A DNA stretch of 5,562 nt from UKL13-2 sp043793345 (GCA_043793345.1 JAYVXF010000179.1:1-5562); one strand, 5' to 3'; positions 1 through 5,562 are shown, numbered from the stretch's first letter. Notes: a model not told the origin generated them from the letters alone. A program made the numbers and translations.

Positions 1-1
1 C

Positions 2-829
2 GTCAAAGAATCTCAACTCAGCCCGCGCGCCGGTTTGGTTTTTGACCTATCTGAAAAAACCCGCCTGCACGCAGGCTACGCGCGCTATTTCACACCGCCG
101 CCGACTGAGAAAATTGACACCACCTCGGTCACAAAATTTCTCGGCACCACCAACGCGCTGCCGTCAGATGCCAACACGGCCGTTAAATCCGAGCGATCAG
201 ATTACCTCGACGTTGGCTTCACGCATCAACTCACGCCGCAACTTTCGGTCGGCTTGGACGGCTACTATCGCAAGGTGAAACACATTCAGGACGAAGGCCA
301 ATTTGGCAAGGCACTGATTTTTTCAGCGTTCAATTATGCGCGAGGCCGCGTGCGCGGCGTGGAGTTTTCAAGCACGTTCAAAGAAAAAAATCTGTCTGCC
401 TTCTTGAATGTGGCATGGTCGAAAGCGGAGGCGACGCGCATTGAAACCGGACAATTCAATTTCGATACAGTCGAGCTTGCCTACATCAATAGCCACTGGG
501 TGCATCTCGATCACGATCAGGCCATCGCTGCATCGGCAGGAACGGCATACCAATTCGGCACCGCGTCGGTCAGCGCTGATGTCATTTACGGTAGTGGATT
601 GCGGCGTGGTTTTGCCAACACTGAACACCTGCCGGGTTACACGCAGTTCAACCTCGCGGTCGCCAACAAATTCGAACTCGGCGCGATGGGAAAAGTTGAA
701 GCCCGACTGTCGGTAATCAACCTGTTTGATCGCTCGTATCAATTGCGCGACGGCAGCGGCATCGGTGTTGGCGCGCCGCAGTTTGCGCCACGCAGAACGT
801 TCTACCTGGCGATGACGAAGCGATTCTAG
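2..829 (+). CDS. TonB-dependent outer-membrane receptor, C-terminal part (5' truncated by window edge)
   Basis: This is the C-terminal 275 residues or so of a TonB-dependent receptor beta-barrel, the outer-membrane protein class that imports siderophores, haem, cobalamin or other scarce solutes with energy from TonB-ExbB-ExbD. The frame is open to the left edge and reads through SPRAGLVFDL at 23-52, a typical barrel-strand phrase of the family, so the TTG at 35 is not a real start. Alternating amphipathic strands run along the whole piece (for example LDVGFTHQLTPQLSVGLDGYY, near the first third). Near the end come the family-typical VINLFDRSYQLRDGSG stretch and a last strand, FYLAMTKRF, which ends in phenylalanine as expected for the barrel-assembly signal. 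The plug domain and TonB box would lie upstream, outside the window. The substrate cannot be told from this part. A strong terminator follows 20 bases after the TAG stop. The receptor class is secure; the ligand is unknown. Confidence 0.93.
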   Translation, partial: VKESQLSPRAGLVFDLSEKTRLHAGYARYFTPPPTEKIDTTSVTKFLGTTNALPSDANTAVKSERSDYLDVGFTHQLTPQLSVGLDGYYRKVKHIQDEGQFGKALIFSAFNYARGRVRGVEFSSTFKEKNLSAFLNVAWSKAEATRIETGQFNFDTVELAYINSHWVHLDHDQAIAASAGTAYQFGTASVSADVIYGSGLRRGFANTEHLPGYTQFNLAVANKFELGAMGKVEARLSVINLFDRSYQLRDGSGIGVGAPQFAPRRTFYLAMTKRF

Positions 830-848
830 GCGGCAATTTATCAAGCAC

Positions 849-885
849 AAAAAAACCGGCACTCGATGAGAGTGCCGGTTTTTTT
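849..885. terminator. Rho-independent terminator, probably bidirectional
   Basis: A perfect 9-bp GC-rich stem (856-864, CCGGCACTC, with 870-878, GAGTGCCGG) closes a 5-base loop, GATGA. Seven A residues precede the stem (849-855) and seven T residues follow it (879-885), so the structure reads as a terminator on either strand. On the + strand it ends the TonB-dependent receptor transcript, 20 bases after its stop. On the minus strand it would end the transcript that carries the small winged-helix gene. Confidence 0.93.
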
Positions 886-1031
886 ATTTTATTCTTCGCG
901 AAGTTACCTTGCGGCTGAGAATCTGCGGTGTACCCGCATAAATATGGAAAACCCTAGCGCTGGCGCGCGTTTCCAACTAATAAGCCTTGGAGATCCGCAC
1001 CAGATAAGGACTTCGCCAGACAGGAATTAAT
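886..1031. other. Gene-poor space between the terminator and the winged-helix gene
   Basis: I see no convincing gene here. The stretch would be the 3' untranslated region of the minus-strand transcript. It holds a perfect 10-base palindrome, CTTCGCGAAG (894-903), and a small hairpin, TGCGG/CCGCA (924-928 with 934-938). On the minus strand a 31-codon frame opens at an ATG inside the winged-helix gene (1072) and stops at 977, ending in YLVRISKAY; it has no clear ribosome binding site. A processed small RNA from this 3' end is possible but unsupported. Confidence 0.4.
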
Positions 1032-1271
1032 CTAAGAGCCCGGTTTCCGGCCAGGGCTTTTCGGCGGAACATAGCCTGCGACCCGGCAGAGCACGCCTTC
1101 AATTTTCTTGCCCTGATCGAAGCGCGTGAAGCTGCACTTCGAAATCTCGCCTTGCGCGGATAATTCGGTGAGTAAATTGCGCACTTTCACCAGTGGCATA
1201 CCGGTTGCTGCAGCAATTTCCGAGTCGAGGCGCTGACCATTCTTTTTGAGATATTGCATGATTTCGTTCAT
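1032..1271 (-). CDS. Small winged-helix DNA-binding protein, 79 aa
   Basis: This is a putative small transcription regulator with a single winged-helix domain. Predicted parts are a first helix at about residues 2-10 (NEIMQYLKK), a second at 14-23 (RLDSEIAAAT), a recognition helix at 26-40 (PLVKVRNLLTELSAQ), then a beta wing at about 42-65 with two cysteines (C46, C62). The short basic, proline-rich tail ends PGRKPGS. The pattern resembles ArsR/MarR/FeoC-type minimal winged helices, but I cannot place it in a named family and its targets are unknown. I chose the ATG at 1271 because GGAG at 1280-1283 lies 8 bases upstream; a longer frame to 1340 adds 23 residues without domain character. It lies 97 bases downstream of the tRNA-Asn gene on the same strand with no clear terminator between them, so it may be co-transcribed with it. 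The cysteines could sense redox or metal, which is speculation. Confidence 0.8.
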   Translation of the reverse strand: MNEIMQYLKKNGQRLDSEIAAATGMPLVKVRNLLTELSAQGEISKCSFTRFDQGKKIEGVLCRVAGYVPPKSPGRKPGS

Positions 1272-1279
1272 CTGAAATG

Positions 1280-1283
1280 CTCC
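1280..1283 (-). promoter_or_regulatory. Ribosome binding site of the winged-helix gene
   Basis: GGAG on the minus strand, 8 bases before the ATG at 1271. It supports this start over the upstream in-frame ATG at 1340. Confidence 0.65.
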
Positions 1284-1368
1284 ACAGTAACGGGGAAAAA
1301 CGTGCACGCTATTTACACCAGCGCTAGAGAAGAAGCCCACTTAGGCAGTTGGCCAGGTCATTGAATGT

Positions 1369-1444
1369 TGGCTCCCCGACCTGGATTCGAACCAGGGACC
1401 TGCGGATTAACAGTCCGTCGCTCTACCGGCTGAGCTATCAGGGA
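1369..1444 (-). tRNA. tRNA-Asn(GTT)
   Basis: This is a complete 76-base cloverleaf on the minus strand. The acceptor stem pairs TCCCTGA (1444-1438) with TCGGGGA (1379-1373), with one T-G wobble. The discriminator base is G (1372) and CCA is encoded (1371-1369). The D arm carries AGCTCAGCCGGTAGAGC. The anticodon stem CGGA/TCCG encloses the loop CTGTTAA (1413-1407), which gives the anticodon GTT (1411-1409) for asparagine. The T arm holds the invariant GGTTCGAATCC. It delivers asparagine to AAC and AAU codons. Confidence 0.97.
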
Positions 1445-1477
1445 ATCGTCGTTTAGTGCCAATTAAACGAGTCCCAG

Positions 1478-1507
1478 ATTTTACCCGTTTTTGTCGCTCT
1501 GGGTCAA
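1478..1507 (-). promoter_or_regulatory. Probable sigma70-type promoter of the tRNA-Asn transcript
   Basis: On the minus strand, TTGACC (1507-1502) is followed after 18 bases by TAAAAT (1483-1478), close to the TTGACA/TATAAT consensus. A GC-rich stretch (CTGGGACTCG) comes directly after the -10 box, like the discriminator of stable-RNA promoters. Transcription would begin near 1471, leaving a leader of roughly 27 bases before the mature tRNA 5' end at 1444. The call comes from the sequence alone. Confidence 0.55.
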
Positions 1508-1549
1508 CGCAAAACTGCCTTTTTCACCCAAGTGCCGTGCGCGGCGGAG

Positions 1550-1555
1550 TATACT
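1550..1555 (+). promoter_or_regulatory. Possible -10 box for the cytochrome gene
   Basis: TATACT lies 26 bases before the chosen ATG at 1582. No good -35 hexamer is seen at the usual distance, so an activator may be needed or the match may be chance. If it is used, the leader would be only about 20 bases, and I see no strong Shine-Dalgarno sequence in it. Confidence 0.3.
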
Positions 1556-1581
1556 TGGCATCAACTATTGGTCTATGCCCG

Positions 1582-1917
1582 ATGCGAATTAGTGTCACCT
1601 ACGTACTCCGTCCTGTTGCCGCCCTGCTTTCCACGCTGGCAGCAACGCTGATGGCAGCGCCAGAGACGCCTGATACGCGGCATGAAAATGCCCGGAAGTT
1701 GATTGCTGACGCCAAGTGTGAAGCATGCCATGTGAGTAAAGTCGGCGGCGATGGATCGGCCATCTATTCGCGCAAAGATAGACGTGTCACCACCAGGAGC
1801 AAACTGCTGCCGCAGGTAGCGCGGTGTAACAGCGACTTGAGTCTCGGCTTGTTCCCCGACGACGAGGCGGCGATCGCCGCGTACCTGAACGCAACGCACT
1901 ACAAATTCAAAGACTAA
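1582..1917 (+). CDS. Small periplasmic c-type cytochrome, 111 aa, no methionine ligand visible
   Basis: This is an exported mono-haem cytochrome c, presumably a periplasmic electron carrier. A Sec signal peptide covers residues 1-25 or so (hydrophobic VAALLSTLAATLM, likely cleavage in MAAP). The haem-attachment motif is CEACH at 46-50, so H50 is the proximal ligand. A conserved-looking GGDGSAIY segment follows at 55-62, then VARCN at 79-83 and a C-terminal helix with EAAIAAYLN at 95-103. After the CxxCH there is no methionine at all, so the usual His/Met ligation is excluded. Candidate sixth ligands are C82, H106 or a lysine. The ATG at 1582 is chosen because the signal peptide starts there; a GTG at 1456 would add 42 residues lacking export character. 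The stop overlaps the convergent thioredoxin gene's stop by four bases. A link to sulfur oxidation is inferred only from that neighbour. Confidence 0.85.
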   Translation: MRISVTYVLRPVAALLSTLAATLMAAPETPDTRHENARKLIADAKCEACHVSKVGGDGSAIYSRKDRRVTTRSKLLPQVARCNSDLSLGLFPDDEAAIAAYLNATHYKFKD

Positions 1918-2426
1918 TTTTCGCGCCTCGCCGTGCGCAGCTTCGATTTCGCCTCGTTGAACGCGGCGTCAAAGTATGCACCGTAAAAGTCGGGAACCAT
2001 CGAACCCACCAGTGGCTTGGCAAGCAGTGCGCCATTTGCATCGAAGAAAAGCACCACCGGCGCGATGTTGATTTTGTAGCGTTTTGCAAATTCTGCGTGG
2101 GTGATTTCACGGCCCATGAAATCATGCAGAATTTCCTGCCCGTTGATTTCCACCTGACGGATCGAAGGCTCCGGCTCTGACGCGCCATCGCGCAGCAACG
2201 GCAGCAGATGAGATCGTCTCACCACTTCACAATGCGGGCATCCCGCCAAACTCACCAGCACGATTAACGGCACGCCGGATTGCTGGGCAGCTTGCGCGTC
2301 TAGAGCGAGGTTGCGGGCAGCGGGCAATGACGTTTCAGCCGCCCGCATCGGCAAATGTGTCAGCAACAACGCAGCGATTGCCGCGCCGCCGATCAGGCGT
2401 CGTAAATTTGTCGGCACGACATTCAT
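1914..2426 (-). CDS. soxW: SoxW-like periplasmic thioredoxin, 170 aa
   Basis: This is a thioredoxin-fold thiol-disulfide protein acting in the periplasm. A signal peptide covers about residues 1-30 (hydrophobic LIGGAAIAALLL, then PMRAAE). The fold begins with the strand PLIVLVSL (53-60). The redox site is CPHC (63-66), followed by its helix. The cis-proline loop is INIAP (119-123), leading into the strand VVLFFDANG. In sox clusters SoxW is a thioredoxin thought to handle periplasmic thiols, and the related SoxS/SoxV system keeps the SoxYZ carrier cysteine reduced. A CPHC site is the dipeptide found in DsbA, so an oxidase or isomerase role cannot be excluded. The start ATG overlaps the stop of the upstream metallohydrolase gene (ATGA), indicating translational coupling. 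It is the last gene of the operon. The fold is certain; the SoxW assignment rests mainly on the soxB context. Confidence 0.85.
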   Translation of the reverse strand: MNVVPTNLRRLIGGAAIAALLLTHLPMRAAETSLPAARNLALDAQAAQQSGVPLIVLVSLAGCPHCEVVRRSHLLPLLRDGASEPEPSIRQVEINGQEILHDFMGREITHAEFAKRYKINIAPVVLFFDANGALLAKPLVGSMVPDFYGAYFDAAFNEAKSKLRTARREN

Positions 2427-3385
2427 TTCTTCGCCAACAATTCTTTTTCCATCAGCAAATACGTACCGTAAGCGTTGATGCGATTGGCGGCCTCGAACGC
2501 GGGCAGTTTGGCGAAGCGGCTCCAGTCTGTCTGTGCATACGCGTCTTCAAACGAAACAAAGTCATTCACCGCCCGACCCATGACCTCACGCAGAAAAATG
2601 AGGTAGTCGCGCGTCAACGCCAAGTCTGCTTCTGGCGTAAGCGATGGCGCGCCGTGCCCGGTGACCATGATTTTTGGCCGTAAATTCAGCAATGTCGAAA
2701 ATGTCTTTAACCAGCTTTTACTGTCGGCCCCGCCGACAAACGGAATTCTTCCGGTAAACAAAATATCACCCGTGAAAATCACACCAGCCTCACGAACAAT
2801 CACGATGACATCCTCAGGTGAATGCGCGGGCCCGAGATGGACAATGTCGAAATGTGTGCCGCCCATTTTGAATGAGGTGTTGCCATCAAGCCATTTGTCT
2901 GCGGCAACCAGTCGCGTGTTTTCATTTACCCAGGGTGCCAGATCCCGGCGGCGTTGCACCAGTCGCGCCGCACCCTCAGAGCCGTCAAGATACTCGCGCG
3001 CTGCAGCATGCGCCCAAATTTGCGCGCCGGCTTGCTTGAATGCCTGTAACCCGTAGAAATGATCCGCGTGGTAGTGCGTGACGATGACCGTGCGGATCGG
3101 TTTGCCGGTAATTTTTCGGATCGCATTCACCAGCCCCTGCCCTAATGCGGGCGTGCCGAGTGCATCAATGACGACTACGCCGTCGCTGGTCACGACAAAA
3201 CCCGCGTTGGAATTAAAGCCGTGATTTTCCTGTGATGCGACACCGGGTTTGCCTTGCACCATATAAACGTCGCGGGCAATTTTCTGCGGCGTGAGCACGG
3301 GTACATCCGCAGCAGCGCAGACAGTACTCGACCATTCTGCAATCGACAGCATCAGGGCAAAACCGGCATTGCGCCACGCGATCAT
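2423..3385 (-). CDS. SoxH-like exported metallo-beta-lactamase-fold hydrolase, 320 aa (quinoprotein-relay type)
   Basis: This is a zinc hydrolase of the metallo-beta-lactamase superfamily. Residues 1-26 form a signal peptide (AGFALMLSIA, ending CAAADVP), so it works in the periplasm. The metal site is complete: HYHADH at 104-109, H188 in GPAHSPED, D207 in FTGDILF and H244 in TGHGAPS. The segment GFNSNAGFVVTSDGVVVIDA (56-75) is the usual first part of the fold. Proteins of this length and order are annotated SoxH or quinoprotein relay system zinc metallohydrolase; their substrate is not established to my knowledge, and glyoxalase II or persulfide dioxygenase relatives are cytoplasmic. The start at 3385 gives a signal peptide and an ATGA overlap with the soxB stop; a longer frame from 3526 would lie within soxB. 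It also overlaps the downstream thioredoxin gene by ATGA, so the three are probably translated in coupling. Confidence 0.9.
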   Translation of the reverse strand: MIAWRNAGFALMLSIAEWSSTVCAAADVPVLTPQKIARDVYMVQGKPGVASQENHGFNSNAGFVVTSDGVVVIDALGTPALGQGLVNAIRKITGKPIRTVIVTHYHADHFYGLQAFKQAGAQIWAHAAAREYLDGSEGAARLVQRRRDLAPWVNENTRLVAADKWLDGNTSFKMGGTHFDIVHLGPAHSPEDVIVIVREAGVIFTGDILFTGRIPFVGGADSKSWLKTFSTLLNLRPKIMVTGHGAPSLTPEADLALTRDYLIFLREVMGRAVNDFVSFEDAYAQTDWSRFAKLPAFEAANRINAYGTYLLMEKELLAKK

Positions 3386-5103
3386 GCGATCCCCGGGTTG
3401 CCCTTCATGCCGATCAATTCCGGAAGGTTTAGTTTTTTCGGCTGGATGGTTTTCTTGTCGCGTAGATAGCTTGCCATCAAATCCCAGATCGGCTCGCCCG
3501 TCGCACCCTCCGCAACCGGTGCCCAACCCGCTACTTTGTATTTTTTGCTCGCCTCGATTGGTCGGCCCTTGAGCATCATGTTACTGACGCGTCCGCCCAT
3601 CTTGCCGTTGGGGTCACACGTATAGGCCAAGCCGCCAACGCGCACCATGTCGCCACCTTGCTGATAATACGGATCGGGATTGAACAAATTGTCGGCCACA
3701 TCCTCAAGAATCGTCTTGATCGTTTCACCGGTGAATTCGTTGACGGTCGTGCTCGGGTAGGTAATGGCGGTCTGATCCATCAAATGCTCCATGGTGATTG
3801 CCGCGCCCGGCAACAGCGACGTGCCCCATCGAAAGCCCGGTGAAAACGCCATTTCCGCGCCCTTCACTTCCATCAGGCCATCAAGAATCAACTGATCAAA
3901 CGTGCCGTTGAAATTACCGCGCCGATACAGCAGTCCCTCGGTAACGGCGAGCTTCTCGGCGAGTCTGGCCGCAAAGGGCGCGCGCATTTTGGTGATCAAC
4001 ACGTCCATGTTTTCATCGACCGGCAACAGGTTGGCGAAAATCGGCATCAGGCGATATTTGTAGCCCGCGATCTTGCCGTTTCTTACATCGAAATCAAGCA
4101 CACCGAGAAATTTCCCGTTCGAGCCCGCGTTGGTCACCAGCGTCAGGCCTTTGCTGTTTTTGACAATAGTCGGCGCGGGCACGCCGTCGTGGGTATGACC
4201 GCCGAGAATGGCGTCGATGCCAGTCACACGCGAGGCGAGTTTCAAATCAACATCCATGCCGTTGTGCGAGAGCAGCACCACCACCGCAGCGCCCTTGCCG
4301 CGCGCCTCATCGACGGTTTTTTGCATCTCCGCTTCCTTGATGCCGAAGCTCCACTCCGGCGTGAAGTAACGCGGATTGGCAATCGGTGTGTACGGAAACG
4401 CCTGCCCGATGATCGCGACCGGCACGCCGTTCATTTCCTTCATCACGTACGGCGCAAATACCGGGTCGCTAAAGTCGATGGTTTGAATATTTTGCGCGAT
4501 GAATTCAACCCTGCCCTTGAAATCCTTGTCGATAATTTCCTTGACGCGTTTGTCGCCCAGCGTGAATTCCCAATGGCCCGTCATCACGTTTACGCGAAGC
4601 TCGAGTGCGGCATCGACCATGTCCTGACCCTTGGTCCACAACGCCGTCGCCGAGCCCTGCCAGGTGTCACCGCCGTCGAGCAGCAAGGGGTTCGGGCGTC
4701 CCGCTTTGAGTTGCTTCACCAGCGTCGCCAGATGCGCAAAGCCACCAACCTTGCCGTACTTGGCCGCTGCCTTGCCGAAATCAAGATAGGTGAACGCATG
4801 CGCTTCGGCGCTACCGGGCTTGATGCCGAAATGTTTCAACAATTTTTCGCCGACCAAATGTGGTGGCTGGCCTGCGGATGCCGCGATACCCAAATTGACA
4901 TTGGGCTCGCGAAAATAAATCGGTTGCAGTTGCGCGTGACAGTCTGTCATGTGCAGGAAATGCACGTTGCCGAAGCGCGGCAGGTCGTAGAGCCCGGTGG
5001 CCCTGGCCGTGGCGGCATGTCCATCGCGATCATTGAGCGCGAATCCGCCGGCACTCGCGACGGCGAGCATATGCAAAAATTCGCGGCGGCTCATATTCGA
5101 CAT
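3382..5103 (-). CDS. soxB: SoxB, Tat-exported thiosulfohydrolase, 573 aa
   Basis: SoxB hydrolyses the terminal sulfonate from S-thiosulfonated SoxY in the periplasm and releases sulfate, a core step of thiosulfate oxidation by the Sox system. The N-terminus carries a twin-arginine signal, SRREFL (5-10), followed by a hydrophobic stretch. The metallophosphoesterase-type dimanganese domain shows its motifs in order: MTDCHAQLQP (52-61), GGDTWQGS (144-151), GHWEFTLG (176-183, the SoxB version of the 5'-nucleotidase GNHEFD motif), LLSHNGMD (277-284) and GGHTHDG (301-307). The C-terminal 5'-nucleotidase-type substrate domain fills the rest. Length fits the family. The ATG at 5103 is preceded by AAGG (5117-5114); another ATG three codons on would also keep the Tat motif. 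The gene starts 13 bases after the HbpS-like gene and overlaps the next gene by four bases. SoxYZ, SoxXA and SoxCD are not in the window. Confidence 0.97.
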   Translation of the reverse strand: MSNMSRREFLHMLAVASAGGFALNDRDGHAATARATGLYDLPRFGNVHFLHMTDCHAQLQPIYFREPNVNLGIAASAGQPPHLVGEKLLKHFGIKPGSAEAHAFTYLDFGKAAAKYGKVGGFAHLATLVKQLKAGRPNPLLLDGGDTWQGSATALWTKGQDMVDAALELRVNVMTGHWEFTLGDKRVKEIIDKDFKGRVEFIAQNIQTIDFSDPVFAPYVMKEMNGVPVAIIGQAFPYTPIANPRYFTPEWSFGIKEAEMQKTVDEARGKGAAVVVLLSHNGMDVDLKLASRVTGIDAILGGHTHDGVPAPTIVKNSKGLTLVTNAGSNGKFLGVLDFDVRNGKIAGYKYRLMPIFANLLPVDENMDVLITKMRAPFAARLAEKLAVTEGLLYRRGNFNGTFDQLILDGLMEVKGAEMAFSPGFRWGTSLLPGAAITMEHLMDQTAITYPSTTVNEFTGETIKTILEDVADNLFNPDPYYQQGGDMVRVGGLAYTCDPNGKMGGRVSNMMLKGRPIEASKKYKVAGWAPVAEGATGEPIWDLMASYLRDKKTIQPKKLNLPELIGMKGNPGIA

Positions 5104-5116
5104 TTCGTGCTCGCCT

Positions 5117-5562
5117 TCAGAATTCGATATCGTCTGCGATTGCCTTGATTCCTGCCATCGCACAAGCGTCGTCGGCATCACCACCGGGCGCGCCCGATAC
5201 GCCAATTGCACCGAGCAAATTGCCGCCCGCTTCAATCGGTACGCCACCACCCGCCGCCACCACGCGTGGCAACTGACGAATCCCGCTCATCGGTTTGCCT
5301 GCTTGAGTTTCGATGGCAAGCGAACTGGTCGACTGCTTGAAACTCGCTGCCGTCCACGCCTTGCTTGTCGCCGTGTCGGGCGTGTGCGCACCGGCGTAGC
5401 GGTCACGCAACACGACTTGCACGATACCGGCGCGATCAACGACAGCGACTGCTGTCTGAAAGCCATCCTTGCGGCATTTACTTAGCGCGGCTTGCGCCGC
5501 TTTCAATGCCGTTTCCAGTGTGAGCTGCTTGACCGTAAGCGTTGCTGCATCGGCCGCTGACA
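5117..5562 (-). CDS. GlcG/HbpS-family (DUF336) haem-binding-like protein, N-terminus beyond window
   Basis: This member of the GlcG/HbpS family has a fold that binds haem in Streptomyces HbpS; in proteobacteria the function is mostly unknown. The frame is open to the right edge and reads SAADAATLTVKQLTLETA before the first listed candidate start, a TTG at 5506, so the true start is outside. SAADA looks like the end of a signal peptide, suggesting export. Family marks are AVAVVDRAG, the SKAWTAASFKQST helix, VVAAGGGVPIEAGG and the close LGAIGVSGAPGGDADDACAMAGI. Two cysteines are visible (in LSKCRKDG and DDACAMAG) and could pair in the periplasm. Its stop lies 13 bases before the soxB start, so it belongs to the same transcript and its tail contains the soxB ribosome binding site. 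A role in haem handling for Sox cytochromes or in electron transfer is a guess. Confidence 0.88.
   Translation of the reverse strand, partial: SAADAATLTVKQLTLETALKAAQAALSKCRKDGFQTAVAVVDRAGIVQVVLRDRYAGAHTPDTATSKAWTAASFKQSTSSLAIETQAGKPMSGIRQLPRVVAAGGGVPIEAGGNLLGAIGVSGAPGGDADDACAMAGIKAIADDIEF

Noticed and set aside
911..938. CTGAGA (915-920) followed by TACCC (931-935), which recalls the core of a TPP riboswitch
   Set aside because: The second conserved arm and the closing stem of the riboswitch are missing, and no thiamine gene follows on the + strand, where the next gene is only at 1582.
1272..1340. N-terminal extension of the winged-helix protein to an ATG at 1340
   Set aside because: The added 23 residues lack domain character, whereas the ATG at 1271 has a GGAG at a good distance.
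1456..1581. N-terminal extension of the cytochrome to a GTG at 1456
   Set aside because: It would run through the tRNA promoter region and place 42 non-signal residues before a clear Sec signal peptide.
2661..3056. Open frame of 131 codons on the + strand opposite the metallohydrolase gene
   Set aside because: Antisense shadow of a gene with a complete metal-binding motif set; its translation is low-complexity and has no domain.
3386..3526. N-terminal extension of the metallohydrolase to 3526
   Set aside because: It lies entirely within soxB and would bury the signal peptide that begins at 3385.
4189..5148. A 319-codon open frame on the + strand opposite soxB
   Set aside because: It lies antisense to the confident soxB gene and shows no recognisable domain or protein-like motif; such frames are common opposite GC-biased codons.
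5104..5250. N-terminal extension of SoxB to 5250
   Set aside because: It overlaps the HbpS-like gene and would put the Tat motif far from the N-terminus.

Overview
The window looks like chromosome from a Gram-negative proteobacterium that oxidises reduced sulfur compounds. A betaproteobacterium is my best guess, but it is an inference from overall protein character. Support for the general placement: an outer-membrane TonB-dependent receptor, a Tat-exported SoxB, a periplasmic c-type cytochrome with a Sec signal peptide, and a tRNA gene with an encoded CCA end. There are no insertion sequences, CRISPR arrays, phage genes or obvious signs of recent transfer.

Left part (1-1581). The 3' end of a TonB-dependent receptor gene enters from the left edge on the + strand and stops at 829. 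A strong, nearly symmetrical hairpin terminator follows (849-885). About 150 bases without a convincing gene (886-1031) separate it from a small winged-helix protein gene on the minus strand (1032-1271). A minus-strand tRNA-Asn(GTT) gene (1369-1444) with a recognisable sigma70-type promoter lies upstream of that, and the two may share a transcript. The terminator sits between converging transcripts and probably serves both.

Middle (1582-1917). A small periplasmic c-type cytochrome (one CxxCH, no methionine after it) is read on the + strand. Its stop codon overlaps the stop codon of the last gene of the sulfur operon, which comes from the other side.

Right part (1914-5562). Four tightly packed minus-strand genes, transcribed from right to left, form an evident operon: an exported GlcG/HbpS-type protein (start outside the window), soxB, a SoxH-like exported zinc metallo-beta-lactamase-fold hydrolase, and a SoxW-like periplasmic thioredoxin with a CPHC active site. 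The last two junctions are ATGA stop/start overlaps; the first is a 13-base gap. SoxB hydrolyses sulfate from the sulfur-loaded SoxYZ carrier. The thioredoxin probably keeps periplasmic thiols reduced. The roles of the metallohydrolase and the HbpS-like protein in such clusters are not settled. SoxXA, SoxYZ and SoxCD are not in the window; they may lie beyond the right edge. The convergent cytochrome may be an electron carrier connected to this pathway, but that rests on proximity alone.

I found no wholly new system. The points most worth a second look are the methionine-lacking cytochrome beside the sox genes, the HbpS-soxB-metallohydrolase-thioredoxin block, and the unexplained conserved-looking space at 886-1031.
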